Assembly (NCBI RefSeq): GCF_000219215.1
Contig: NC_015723.1
Coordinates: forward strand, 2,046,001-2,110,000
Source: Cupriavidus necator N-1
GTDB taxonomy: Bacteria > Pseudomonadota > Gammaproteobacteria > Burkholderiales > Burkholderiaceae
Length of the DNA: 64,000 nucleotides
Direction: 5' to 3'
A program made the position numbers and the translations under genes. The notes under the pieces are model-generated. The model saw only the letters and a program-made list of their open reading frames with translations, did not search any database and was not told where the DNA came from. Shown piece by piece: positions 1-8,239 of this stretch (positions are counted from its first letter, which is position 1; every line of letters begins with the position of its first letter).

Positions 1-1
1 G

Positions 2-256
2 GCCGACACCTGGCCGGGCCTGGTCAGCTACTCCTGGGTCGGCATGATCGCGCCGGCCGGTACGCCGGCCGCGCAACTCGACCGCCGGGCCGCCGCAGTC
101 AGCCAGACGCTGCGCGAAACGGCCGTAACGCAGCGCCTTTACGACAATGGCTTCGAAGTCGTGGCCAGCGGACGTGAAGCGATGAATGCGCTAGTCGCTT
201 CCGAAGCGGCGCGCTGGGCGGAGCTGGCGCGGCAACGCACGCTGGCGCTGGGCTAG
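2..256 (+). CDS. Bug/TctC-family periplasmic receptor, C-terminal part (5' end outside window)
   Basis: This open frame enters from the left edge and stops with TAG at 254-256. The visible 84 residues match the end of tripartite tricarboxylate (Bug) solute receptors. They contain the segment WVGMIAPAGTPAAQLDR, which resembles the family's usual 'F-A-PAGTP---I--L' run near the C terminus, followed by the terminal helix ending LARQRTLALG. In this family the protein is periplasmic and binds a small, usually carboxylated, substrate. Neither the N terminus nor the ligand pocket is visible, so the substrate cannot be guessed. The next gene starts on the opposite strand, so this is the last gene of its transcription unit. 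No membrane partner (TctA/TctB) is visible. Confidence 0.8.
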   Translation, partial: ADTWPGLVSYSWVGMIAPAGTPAAQLDRRAAAVSQTLRETAVTQRLYDNGFEVVASGREAMNALVASEAARWAELARQRTLALG

Positions 257-264
257 CGCAATGC

Positions 265-552
265 CTAGTGCGCCTGCGGCTGGTCCCCGGCGTCCTGCGC
301 TGCCGGGCGTGCCGCCGTCGGCGCCGCCGGTGCGCCGGTGATCTTCGGCACGCACTCGCCACGGAACCAGGCCACCGTGACCGGCTCGCCCGCCAGCAGG
401 CGCTTGACGGGCGGCACCACTTGCTCGCCGATCAGCATGCCCAGCAAGCCGATCAGCGCCACCACCGGCGGCGCCGGCGAGCGCACCTGCAACAGTGCAT
501 AGATGATGCCGACCAGGATGCCGGCGGCCAGTGATACCAGATAGAGCTTCAT
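265..552 (-). CDS. XapX domain (DUF1427) small membrane protein
   Basis: This 95-residue protein begins MKLYLVSLAAGILVGIIYAL. It has two hydrophobic segments (about residues 3-21 and 28-44) joined by the V-R-S-P-A-P-P motif that defines XapX domains. The C-terminal 35 residues are Ala/Pro-rich and probably disordered. Family members are small inner-membrane proteins of unknown function, often next to catabolic or transport genes. The start is supported by a purine-rich AGGGAAA upstream. It is the last gene of a minus-strand run, 39 bp downstream of the aldehyde dehydrogenase, and may be co-transcribed with it. No function is assigned. Confidence 0.8.
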   Translation of the reverse strand: MKLYLVSLAAGILVGIIYALLQVRSPAPPVVALIGLLGMLIGEQVVPPVKRLLAGEPVTVAWFRGECVPKITGAPAAPTAARPAAQDAGDQPQAH

Positions 553-591
553 TGCTTTTTCCCTGAAATGGTTGGTGGTGCCGCGCGGGCG

Positions 592-2052
592 TCAGCGCGC
601 AAAGTGCGGCGCAATGCCGGCATCCACGTTGATCCACACCGAGCGCGACTCGGTGTAGCCGTGCATCGCCTCGAACCCCATGTCGCGCCCGTAGCCGGAT
701 TCGCCCACGCCGCCGAAGGGGCTGCCCGGATGGACGCGCTTGTAGCAGTTGACCCAGCACATGCCGCCGCGGATATCGCGTGCGAGGCGGTGCGCGCGGG
801 CCAGGTCGCGCGTCCATAGCCCGTTGCCCAGCCCGTATTGCGTGGCGTTGGCGATGGCCAGCGCCTGCTCGTCGCTGGCAAAGCGCAGTACCGTGACGAC
901 CGGGCCGAAGACCTCTTCCTTGGCGATGCGGTCCTGCGGGCGCGCAGCGACCACGGTGGGATCGACATAGAAGCCCTGGCGCAGGCGGGGGTCGGCGGGC
1001 GCCTTGCCGCCGGCCAGCACGGTGCCGCCCTGGGCCCGTGCCATCTCCACAGACTCCAGCACGCGGTCGCGATGGGCGGCCGAGGTCAGCGGCCCCATCT
1101 CGGTGGCGGGGTCGGCCGGATCGCCCACGCGGATCGATTGCGCCAGCGCCACGAAGCGCGCGAGGAAGGCATCGGCGATGTCCTCATGCAGCAGCAGGCG
1201 TGAGCCGGCAATGCAGGCCTGGCCCTGGTTGTGGAAGCTGGCCCAGGCTGCGCCCGCCACGGCGGCATCCAGGTCGGCATCGGCGAAGACCATATTGGCG
1301 CCCTTGCCGCCCAGCTCAAGCTGGATGCGCTTGAGGTTGCCGCGCGAGGCCTCGACGATGCGCCGCCCGGTGGCGGTGGAGCCCGTGAAGGCGATCTTGT
1401 CCACGTCGGGATGGTTGGCCAGCCGCTGGCCGGCCACGTTGCCGAAGCCGGGCACGACGTTGATCACGCCCGGCGGGAAGCCAACGTCAGCCGCCAGCGC
1501 CGCCACGCGCAGCGCGGACAGCGGCGTCAGCTCCGACGGCTTGAGCACCACCGTGTTGCCCGCCGCCAGTGCCGGCCCCAGCTTCCAGCCGGTGAACATC
1601 AGCGGGAAGTTCCACGGCACGATCTGCCCCACCACGCCGACCGGGGCCCGTTGCACGTAGTTGAGAAAACCGGGTTCGACCGGCACCACAGTGCCTTCGA
1701 TCTTGTCGGCCATGCCCGCGAAATAGCGGAAGCACGCCGCGGTGCGCGGCACGTCAAGGCCGCGCGCATCGCGGATGGGGTGGCCGGTGTCGGCGCTTTC
1801 AAGTTCGGCCAGCCCCGTGTCGGCGTCAATGGCGTCGGCCAGCCGCGCCAGCAGCCTGCCCCGTTCGCCGGCGGCGAGGCGCGACCATGCTGGAAAGGCG
1901 CGGCGCGCCGCGGCCACGGCGCGGTCGATATCGAGCTGCGCGCCCGCGGCCACGCGCGTGATCAGGCTGCCGTCGTGCGGATTGACGATGTCGAGGGTGT
2001 CCCCGTCGAGGGCATCGACGAAGCGGCCGTCGATAAACAGCTGGTTGTGCAT
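592..2052 (-). CDS. NAD(P)-dependent aldehyde dehydrogenase
   Basis: At 486 residues this is a full-length aldehyde dehydrogenase. Visible family residues are Asn148 in PWNFP, the G-S-T-A-T-G Rossmann-type loop at 224-229, general-base Glu246 in LELGGK, and nucleophile Cys280 in NQGQACIAGSR. The enzyme oxidises an aldehyde to the carboxylate with NAD(P)+. The substrate is not readable from sequence; betaine-, vanillin- and aliphatic-aldehyde enzymes share these motifs. I start it at the ATG at 2052 because the open frame continuing upstream runs into the remnant of another gene and has no family homology before MHNQLF. It appears to have become joined to the DoxX transcript by a deletion just upstream (see the MFS remnant). 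Confidence 0.88.
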   Translation of the reverse strand: MHNQLFIDGRFVDALDGDTLDIVNPHDGSLITRVAAGAQLDIDRAVAAARRAFPAWSRLAAGERGRLLARLADAIDADTGLAELESADTGHPIRDARGLDVPRTAACFRYFAGMADKIEGTVVPVEPGFLNYVQRAPVGVVGQIVPWNFPLMFTGWKLGPALAAGNTVVLKPSELTPLSALRVAALAADVGFPPGVINVVPGFGNVAGQRLANHPDVDKIAFTGSTATGRRIVEASRGNLKRIQLELGGKGANMVFADADLDAAVAGAAWASFHNQGQACIAGSRLLLHEDIADAFLARFVALAQSIRVGDPADPATEMGPLTSAAHRDRVLESVEMARAQGGTVLAGGKAPADPRLRQGFYVDPTVVAARPQDRIAKEEVFGPVVTVLRFASDEQALAIANATQYGLGNGLWTRDLARAHRLARDIRGGMCWVNCYKRVHPGSPFGGVGESGYGRDMGFEAMHGYTESRSVWINVDAGIAPHFAR

Positions 2053-2078
2053 GGGGGTCCTTGGGGACGGGGAATGCG

Positions 2079-2174
2079 TAGCACGGCGAAGGTGCCATGC
2101 GCCAGCGGCGCGAAGCTGCCGCCGGCGGGGGCGGCGGCGCCGGGGATCGGCGCGGGCTTGGCGGCCTGGCTCAT
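2079..2174 (-). pseudogene. N-terminal stub of an MFS transporter, deleted into the aldehyde dehydrogenase leader
   Basis: An ATG at 2174 overlaps the DoxX stop codon as ATGA, the classic arrangement for a translationally coupled downstream gene. The first 32 codons end in a stretch, SFAPLAHGTFAVL, that resembles the lead-in to helix 1 of many MFS_3-type exporters. That is where such proteins continue with a Trp-rich first helix. After codon 32 the frame turns to low-complexity sequence and overlaps the start of the aldehyde dehydrogenase. My reading (inference) is that a deletion removed the rest of a roughly 400-residue MFS gene. A chance ORF is the alternative, but the exact ATGA overlap and the family-like start argue against it. 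Confidence 0.45.
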
Positions 2175-2611
2175 GCCTGGCCCATGGCCGCGCGGCGTTG
2201 CCGCAGGTCTTCCCAGGCCACCAGGCAAAGGCCGCCGGCCAGCGCGATATGCTCGAAAAAAGCGTTGGCCTGCCCGAAGCGCGCATCCGGCGGCGCCTGC
2301 CAGAAGCAGTTGGCGACAAAAGTTGCCAGCACGGTGAACACGGCCAGCGCCAGCGCGCCCAGCCACCGCAGCCGCCCGCTCAGCATCAGCGCGGCCGCGC
2401 CCAGTTCCAGCACGATCACGGCCGCCGCCAGGAGTGCGGCCGGCGCCAGGCCGAAGTGCTGCATCTCGGCGATGGCGGCACCAAAGTCAGCCGCCTTGAC
2501 CAGTCCACCCTGCAGGTAGGGCGCGGACAGTGCCAGCAGCGCCAGCCAGCGCAGCCAGGCCGAGGGCGTGGTCGCTGCGCCCGCCGCGGGGGGGAGGGGA
2601 TGGGCAGTCAT
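2171..2611 (-). CDS. DoxX-family membrane protein
   Basis: This 146-residue protein has four predicted membrane helices. It shows features usual in DoxX/DoxD-like proteins: an early QGGLVK segment after helix 1, and the helix 2-3 region with E-L-G-A-A. Family members are small inner-membrane proteins tied loosely to quinone or thiosulfate chemistry and redox stress; their specific role is usually unknown. The start at 2611 is chosen over an in-frame ATG at 2629 because GAGGAG lies at good spacing before it. It is 34 bp downstream of the amidohydrolase gene and probably shares its transcript. Confidence 0.78.
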   Translation of the reverse strand: MTAHPLPPAAGAATTPSAWLRWLALLALSAPYLQGGLVKAADFGAAIAEMQHFGLAPAALLAAAVIVLELGAAALMLSGRLRWLGALALAVFTVLATFVANCFWQAPPDARFGQANAFFEHIALAGGLCLVAWEDLRQRRAAMGQA

Positions 2612-2645
2612 GGTCGGGTCTCCTCGCATCGGCAACGCAGCGGCA

Positions 2646-4586
2646 TCAGAACGCCCAGCATGAGCAACCCAGCGCGCCCCAGAACGTACTCTCGTCCGAG
2701 GCGGGCACGCCGGCCGTCCAGGCCCTGGCATGCGCATGGCCGTGCACGCCGCACGAACTGGCACAGCCGCAGGCCGTGTTCAAGGCCAGCTTTTGGGCTT
2801 GCGGGCGCGGCTGGTACTGGCTGCCGTGGCGGGCGGGCGACCAGTCCGGCATCGCGGGTGGGATCTGTGGCGAATGCTTGCCGAATTCCCTGTCTCCATA
2901 GACGATCTTGCCGCCGAGCACGGTCAGCACCGACGTGATGTCCTGGATGTCGTCGCCCGGCACCGCGAAGTAGTCGGCGGACAACACGGCCAGGTCGGCC
3001 AGCTGGCCCGCCTTGATCTGCCCCTTCTTGCCGGTTTCGGACGAGAACCACGTGTTGGCCTCGGTCCACAGGCGCAGCGCCGTTTCGCGATCGAGCAGGT
3101 TGGCCTGTGGATACATCGACATGCCGCCCACGGTCTTGCCCGTGGTCAGCCAGTACAGCGAGACCCACGGGTTGTACGAGGCTACGCGCGTGGCATCGGT
3201 GCCGGCGCCGACCTTCACGCCCTTCTCCAGCATCTTCTTGATCGGCGGCGTGGCTTCAGCGGCCTTGGCACCGTAGCGCTCGACAAAGTACTCGCCTTGG
3301 TAGGCCATGCGGTGCTGCACGGCGATGCCGCCGCCAAGCGCCGCGATGCGGTCGATGTTGCGGTCGGAGATGGTCTCGGCGTGATCGAAGAACCAGTTCA
3401 GGCCGTTGAACGGGATGTCCTTGGCGACCTTTTCATAGACGTCGAGCGCGCGCGTGATGGTCTGGTCATAGGTCGCATGCAGGCGCCACGGCCAGCGCTT
3501 TTCGGCCAGCAGGCGAATCACTGGCTCCAGGTCGGCTTCCATCGACGGCGCCATGTCGGGGCGCTCGACACGGAAGTCCTCGAAGTCGGCCGCGGTGTAC
3601 ACCAGCATTTCGCCGGCGCCATTGTGGCGATAGAGGTCATCGCCCTGGCCTGGCTTCACGGTCGACGTCCAGGTCTTGAAATCGCTGAGCTCTTCCTTGG
3701 GCTTCTGCGTGAACAGGTTGTAGGCCAGGCGCACCGTGAGCTGACCTTCCTTGTGCAGTTCCTCGATGATGCTGTAGTCCTCGGGATAGTTCTGGTAGCC
3801 GCCGCCCGCATCGATCACGCCGGTCACGCCCAGGCGGTTCACCTCGCGCATGAAGTGACACGTCGAGTTCTTCTGGTACTCGGGCGGTAGCTTCGGGCCT
3901 TTGGCCAGCGTGGCGTAGAGGATGGTCGCATTGGGCTTGGCCAGCAGCAGCCCGGTGGGATTGCCGCGTGCATCGCGCACGATCTCGCCACCCGGAGGGT
4001 TCGGCGTGTCCTTGTTGTAGCCCACTGCGCGCAGCGCGGCGCCGTTCAGAATGGCGCGGTCATAGAGGTGCAGGATGAATACCGGGGTATCGGGCGCCAC
4101 GGCATTCAGTTCGTCGATGGTGGGCAGCCGCTTCTCGGCGAACTGGTGCTCGGTGAAGCCGCCCACCACCCGCACCCATTGCGGCGCTGGCGTGCGCGCG
4201 ACCTGGTCCTTCAGCATGCGCATGGCATCGGCGAGCGAGCGCACGCCGTCCCAGCGCAATTCCATGTTGTAGTTCAGGCCACCGCGGATGATATGCATAT
4301 GGCTGTCGATCAGCCCGGGAATGGCCCGCCGGCCATTCAGGTCGACCACCTTGGTCTGCGCGCCGGCCAGCTTCATGATGTCCTGGCGCGTGCCGACGGC
4401 GACGAAGCGTCCGTCACGGATCGCGACGGCGTCCGCCTGCGGCTTGGACTTGTCGAGCGTAGTGAACTTGCCATTGACGAGGATGAGGCTGGGTTGACTG
4501 CCAGGCGACATGGCGAAGGTCTCCGAAAAAGGCGCCGCGCCGAGCGCGGCGGCCGAAGCGATAAATTGCCGGCGGGTGACTGACAT
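2646..4586 (-). CDS. Tat-exported amidohydrolase (YtcJ-like, amidohydrolase family 3) with Cys/His-rich tail
   Basis: This 646-residue metal-dependent hydrolase starts MSVTRRQFIASAAALGA, a twin-arginine signal (R-R-Q-F), so it is probably folded in the cytoplasm and exported. The metal-binding H-x-H is at His96/His98 in GLIDSHMH. Later family features are HATYDQT, FFDHAET and GAGTDATR (the conserved Asp of the superfamily). YtcJ-like enzymes hydrolyse amide or related bonds of largely unknown substrates. The last 42 residues are unusual: Cys at 606, 608 and 612, then a His-rich stretch, and Cys 641 and 643 close to the end. Five bases separate it from the upstream hydrolase gene, so they form one operon with it and the isochorismatase-like gene. 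Confidence 0.85.
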   Translation of the reverse strand: MSVTRRQFIASAAALGAAPFSETFAMSPGSQPSLILVNGKFTTLDKSKPQADAVAIRDGRFVAVGTRQDIMKLAGAQTKVVDLNGRRAIPGLIDSHMHIIRGGLNYNMELRWDGVRSLADAMRMLKDQVARTPAPQWVRVVGGFTEHQFAEKRLPTIDELNAVAPDTPVFILHLYDRAILNGAALRAVGYNKDTPNPPGGEIVRDARGNPTGLLLAKPNATILYATLAKGPKLPPEYQKNSTCHFMREVNRLGVTGVIDAGGGYQNYPEDYSIIEELHKEGQLTVRLAYNLFTQKPKEELSDFKTWTSTVKPGQGDDLYRHNGAGEMLVYTAADFEDFRVERPDMAPSMEADLEPVIRLLAEKRWPWRLHATYDQTITRALDVYEKVAKDIPFNGLNWFFDHAETISDRNIDRIAALGGGIAVQHRMAYQGEYFVERYGAKAAEATPPIKKMLEKGVKVGAGTDATRVASYNPWVSLYWLTTGKTVGGMSMYPQANLLDRETALRLWTEANTWFSSETGKKGQIKAGQLADLAVLSADYFAVPGDDIQDITSVLTVLGGKIVYGDREFGKHSPQIPPAMPDWSPARHGSQYQPRPQAQKLALNTACGCASSCGVHGHAHARAWTAGVPASDESTFWGALGCSCWAF

Positions 4587-4591
4587 CTGGC

Positions 4592-5413
4592 TCAGGCCTT
4601 CAGGAAGGCCAGCAGGTCGGCGTTGACCTGGTCGGCATTGACCACGCACATGCCGTGCGAAGCGCCCGGATACACCTTGAGGGTCGCGCCCTTGACCAGT
4701 TCCGCCGACCGCTTCGCCGAAGCGTCGATGGGCACGATCTGGTCGTCATCGCCATGCAGGATCAGCGTGGGCACGTCGAACTTCTTCAGGTCCTCGGTGT
4801 AGTCGACTTCCGAGAATTCCCTGATACATGCGTACTGGCCCACGATGCCGCCGGCCATGCCCTGCGCCCAGAAGGCGTCGATGGTGCCTTGCAAGACCTT
4901 GGCGCCGGGGCGGTTGAAGCCGAAGAACGGCGTCGCCAGGTCCTGGTAGAACTGCGAGCGGTTGTCGGCCACGCCCTTGCGGATGCCGTCGAACACATCG
5001 ATCGGCAGCCCGCCGGGGTTGGCCGCGGTCTTGAGCATGATCGGCGGCACCGCGCCGATCAGCACGGCCCTGGCGACACGGCCGGTGCCATGGCGGCCGA
5101 TGTAGTGCGCCACCTCGCCGCCACCGGTGGAATGGCCCACCAGCGTGGCATCGCGCAGGTCCAGCGCGTCCAGCAGCGCCGCCAGGTCATCGGCATAGGT
5201 GTCCATGTCGTTGCCCTGCGCCGGCTGGTCCGAGCGGCCATGGCCGCGGCGGTCATGGGCGATCACCCGGAACCCCTGCCGCACCAGGAACAGCATCTGC
5301 GCATCCCACGCATCGGCATTGAGGGGCCAGCCGTGCGAGAAGACCACGGGCTGGCCACTGCCCCAGTCCTTGTAGAAGATCTGCGTGCCGTCCTGCGTCG
5401 TGATGATGCTCAT
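4592..5413 (-). CDS. Alpha/beta hydrolase, non-haem chloroperoxidase-like
   Basis: This is a 273-residue alpha/beta-hydrolase fold enzyme. The nucleophile is Ser95 in GHSTGG, the acid is probably Asp224 in GDDDQIVP, and the base is His253 in GASHGM. The oxyanion region is HGWP near residue 28. Length and motifs fit the cofactor-free haloperoxidase/esterase branch, whose perhydrolase activity is often incidental to esterase activity. AGGAG precedes the ATG at 5413; an upstream in-frame ATG at 5437 lacks such a site. It lies between the amidohydrolase and the isochorismatase-like gene on one strand. This suggests a small hydrolytic pathway, but no substrate can be named. Confidence 0.87.
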   Translation of the reverse strand: MSIITTQDGTQIFYKDWGSGQPVVFSHGWPLNADAWDAQMLFLVRQGFRVIAHDRRGHGRSDQPAQGNDMDTYADDLAALLDALDLRDATLVGHSTGGGEVAHYIGRHGTGRVARAVLIGAVPPIMLKTAANPGGLPIDVFDGIRKGVADNRSQFYQDLATPFFGFNRPGAKVLQGTIDAFWAQGMAGGIVGQYACIREFSEVDYTEDLKKFDVPTLILHGDDDQIVPIDASAKRSAELVKGATLKVYPGASHGMCVVNADQVNADLLAFLKA

Positions 5414-5473
5414 GATGGGGCTCCTGGATGCAATCAAGGGATCGGGTGAACTTGCGGCGGGTTCAGTGCCGGC

Positions 5474-6160
5474 TCAGCGGGCAGGCACGGCGGCCAGTGC
5501 CTCATGCGGCGTGGCGGTGCGCTGCGCAGCCTTGTGGACCATGGTGTAGGCGTAGTCCACTCCCATACCGTAGGCGCCCGAGTGCTCCTTGACCAGTTTC
5601 ATCACCGCGTCGTACGTGTCGCGGTGGGCCCAGTCGCGCTGCCATTCCAGCAGCACCTGCTGCCAGGTCACTGGCACCACGCCCGCCTGGACCATGCGCT
5701 GCATGGCGTAGTCGTGGGCTTCCTTCGAGGTGCCGCCGGAGGCATCGGCCACCATGTAGATCTCATAGTTGCCTTCGAGCATCGCGCACAGCGCGAAGGT
5801 GGTGTTGCAGACCTCGGTCCACAGGCCGGCCACGACCACCTTGTTGCGGCCGTTGGCCTTGAGCGCATCGCGCACCTTCTGGTCGTCCCACGAGTTCATC
5901 GAGGTGCGCTCCAGCGTCTTCTGGTCCGGGAACACGTCGAGCAGTTCCGGATAGGTGAAGCCCGAGAACGACTCGCTCTCGACGGTGGTGATCGTCGTCG
6001 GGATATTGAAGATCTTTGCCGCCTTGGCCAGGCCGACGACGTTGTTCTTCATCGCCTGGCGGTCCATCGACTGGACGCCGAACGCCATCTGCGGTTGGTG
6101 GTCGATGAAGATCAGCTGGCTGTTTTGCGGGGTCAGGACTTCGAGCTTGGGGTTCGTCAT
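5474..6160 (-). CDS. Isochorismatase-like cysteine hydrolase (YcaC type)
   Basis: This 228-residue protein has the isochorismatase-fold core. Asp20 (in LIFIDHQPQMAF) and Cys118 (in GLWTEVCNTTFA) sit where the catalytic Asp and Cys of the YcaC subgroup lie. The C-terminal extension with DWAHRDTYD is also typical of YcaC-like hydrolases, which form ring oligomers and have unproven substrates. It is the first gene of a three-gene unit with the haloperoxidase-like hydrolase and the amidohydrolase. Its own promoter must lie in the 340 bp separating it from gdhA. Confidence 0.87.
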   Translation of the reverse strand: MTNPKLEVLTPQNSQLIFIDHQPQMAFGVQSMDRQAMKNNVVGLAKAAKIFNIPTTITTVESESFSGFTYPELLDVFPDQKTLERTSMNSWDDQKVRDALKANGRNKVVVAGLWTEVCNTTFALCAMLEGNYEIYMVADASGGTSKEAHDYAMQRMVQAGVVPVTWQQVLLEWQRDWAHRDTYDAVMKLVKEHSGAYGMGVDYAYTMVHKAAQRTATPHEALAAVPAR

Positions 6161-6469
6161 GATGATCTCCGGTCAGGGGGCGTTAGGTAGGCTGGCTTGC
6201 AAGTTAGTAATTGCTACCGCTGCATTCATTCACCAGTGGCGTTCGCTTGGTGTGTGTGCATAGTAGGCAAGGCGCCATACACTGACTACGGGCCAAACTC
6301 CGAGGACAGTGTTCGCGGTTTGCGAATAATCGGGAGATGCAGCCGGGCGGCAGGCCGTGGCGGCGGATGACGGCATGGGGGGCGCTGCCCGGCGCTGCGG
6401 GATGGATACTGCCTGGGGGAATCGGGGGGAGATGCGCCAGACGGGTGCGTGCCTGCACCCGCCCGGCAG
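6161..6469. other. Non-coding gap between the isochorismatase-like gene and gdhA
   Basis: No convincing gene is seen. The part next to 6161 is more AT-rich than its surroundings and is the likely promoter region of the minus-strand hydrolase operon. A small inverted repeat TTCGC-5-GCGAA sits at 6312-6326. It could be an operator but has no recognised owner. Confidence 0.5.
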
Positions 6470-6490
6470 CGGCCGGCATTGCGCCGGCCG
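6470..6490 (-). terminator. gdhA: GC-rich hairpin 10 nt after the gdhA stop
   Basis: A perfect 8-bp stem (CGGCCGGC / GCCGGCCG) with a 5-nt loop lies immediately downstream of gdhA in its reading direction. There is no clear U-tract, so this is a candidate terminator or 3'-stabilising hairpin rather than a textbook intrinsic terminator. Confidence 0.5.
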
Positions 6491-6500
6491 GAACTTCAGG

Positions 6501-7844
6501 TCAGATCACGCCTTGCGCCAGCATGGCGTCGGCCACCTTGACGAAGCCGGCGATGTTCGCGCCTTCCACGTAGTTGATATAGCCACCCGCCTTCTGGCCG
6601 TGGTGGATGCAGTTCTGGTGGATGTCCTTCATGATCGCGTGCAGCTTCTCGTCGACCTCGGCATGGTGCCAGGACAGGCGCATGGCGTTCTGCGACATTT
6701 CAAGTCCGGAAGTGGCAACGCCGCCGGCATTGCTGGCCTTGCCCGGGGCGTAGAGGATCTTCGCGTCGACAAAGCGGTCCACGGCTTCCAGCGTCGACGG
6801 CATGTTGGCGCCTTCGGCCACGCAGATCACGCCATTGCCGAGCAGGGTCTCGGCGTCGTTGCCGTCCAGCTCGTTCTGGGTGGCGCACGGCAGCGCCACG
6901 TCGGCGGGCACGTGCCACGGGGTGCGGCCGGCTTCGAAGGTCATGCCGTGGCGGGCGGCAAAGTCGGACAGGCGGCCGCGCTCTTCATTCTTGAAGGCCA
7001 TCACTTCGGCCAGCTGCCCGGTGGTCATGCCTTGCGGGTAGTGCAGCACGCCGCCGGAATCGGACAGCGTCAGCACCGTGGCGCCGAGCTCGATCGCCTT
7101 CTCTGCTGCGTACTGGGCCACGTTGCCCGAGCCGGAGATCAGCACGCGCAGGCCGTCGAAGGCGCGCCCGCGACGGTGCAGCATCTCCTGCGCAAAGTAG
7201 ACCGTGCCGTAGCCGGTCGCTTCCGGGCGCATCAGGCTGCCGCCGTAGGCCAGGCCCTTGCCGGTAAAGACACAGGCGGACTGGTTCGACAGCTTCTTCA
7301 TCATGCCGGCCATAAAGCCGACTTCACGTGCGCCCACGCCGATGTCGCCGGCCGGGATGTCGGTATCCGGGCCCAGGTGGCGGAACAACTCGGTCACCAG
7401 CGCCTGGCAGAAGCGCATCACTTCGGCGTCGGACTTGCCCTTGGGATCAAAGTCCGAGCCGCCCTTGCCGCCGCCCATGGGCAGCGTGGTCAGCGCGTTC
7501 TTGAAGGTCTGCTCGAAGCCCAGGAACTTCAACACCGACAGGTTCACGGTCGGGTGGAAGCGCATGCCGCCTTTGAACGGGCCGATGGCCGAGCTGTGCT
7601 GCACGCGGAAGGCGCGGTTGACCTGCACGCGGTTCTGGTCGTCGGTCCAGGCCACGCGGAACTGGATCACGCGCTCAGGCTCCACCAGCCGCTCAAGCAG
7701 GGCCTGGTCGGCGTAGCGCGGATTGCGCTCGACAAAGGGCCAGAGCGTCATCATCACTTCCTTCACGGCCTGGAGGAATTCAGGTTGATTGGGGTCGCGG
7801 CGGGCAACCCCCGCCAGGAATGCGTCAAGGGAGGGAGAATTCAC
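6501..7844 (-). CDS. gdhA: NADP-type glutamate dehydrogenase
   Basis: This enzyme reductively aminates 2-oxoglutarate to glutamate and is a main ammonium-assimilation step. The protein follows E. coli GdhA almost motif for motif: KGGMRFHP, LPMGGGKGGSDFDPKG, PAGDIGVG, SGSGNVAQYA, ANMPST and the identical end GFVKVADAMLAQGVI. The frame is open far upstream, but homology begins at S-L-x-x-F-L. I choose the GTG at 7844, which gives 447 residues, the same length as the E. coli enzyme; the preceding AGAGAC is only a weak ribosome site. A long palindrome lies about 107 bp upstream, and a hairpin follows the stop. Confidence 0.93.
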   Translation of the reverse strand: MNSPSLDAFLAGVARRDPNQPEFLQAVKEVMMTLWPFVERNPRYADQALLERLVEPERVIQFRVAWTDDQNRVQVNRAFRVQHSSAIGPFKGGMRFHPTVNLSVLKFLGFEQTFKNALTTLPMGGGKGGSDFDPKGKSDAEVMRFCQALVTELFRHLGPDTDIPAGDIGVGAREVGFMAGMMKKLSNQSACVFTGKGLAYGGSLMRPEATGYGTVYFAQEMLHRRGRAFDGLRVLISGSGNVAQYAAEKAIELGATVLTLSDSGGVLHYPQGMTTGQLAEVMAFKNEERGRLSDFAARHGMTFEAGRTPWHVPADVALPCATQNELDGNDAETLLGNGVICVAEGANMPSTLEAVDRFVDAKILYAPGKASNAGGVATSGLEMSQNAMRLSWHHAEVDEKLHAIMKDIHQNCIHHGQKAGGYINYVEGANIAGFVKVADAMLAQGVI

Positions 7845-7950
7845 GGATGTCTCTGCTGTGCTGGAGTGGCTGGATCCGGCAGCCTTGCCGGCTTGGTACC
7901 GGTCTGTGGTGCCGTCTGGCGTTGCGCCGATGGAAGGTGGGTGGCCTCCG

Positions 7951-7990
7951 GTTGTCAGACATTCACGGCGGGCCGTGAATGTCCGACAAC
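7951..7990. repeat. 40-bp near-perfect palindrome in the gdhA leader
   Basis: Left arm 7951-7969 (GTTGTCAGACATTCACGGC) and right arm 7972-7990 pair at 18 of 19 positions around a 2-nt centre. It lies about 107-147 bp upstream of the chosen gdhA start. Such a long, tight dyad could be a regulator binding site, a cruciform-forming element or an RNA hairpin in the leader. No run of T follows it on either strand. Confidence 0.75.
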
Positions 7991-8239
7991 GCAGCACTTT
8001 AGCACCAGCGTGGGGCACACAACAGTCAAAACACCTGTGACAGCGGCGTGAAAGCCGCATTTTTGTGCGTGAGGCGGGGATTTCCGTGCGATCAGCGGAC
8101 AGCCCTAAAGCCATTCTTAATTCTGCTCTCAGAAATAATCAGGGCAATAAAGCACAAAGGTGGTATTTCTGCACGCATGGCATTAGTCGCTGCTCCCTAC
8201 ACTCGTCTTGCCGGACGGCAACACCGAACCAGGGGATAG

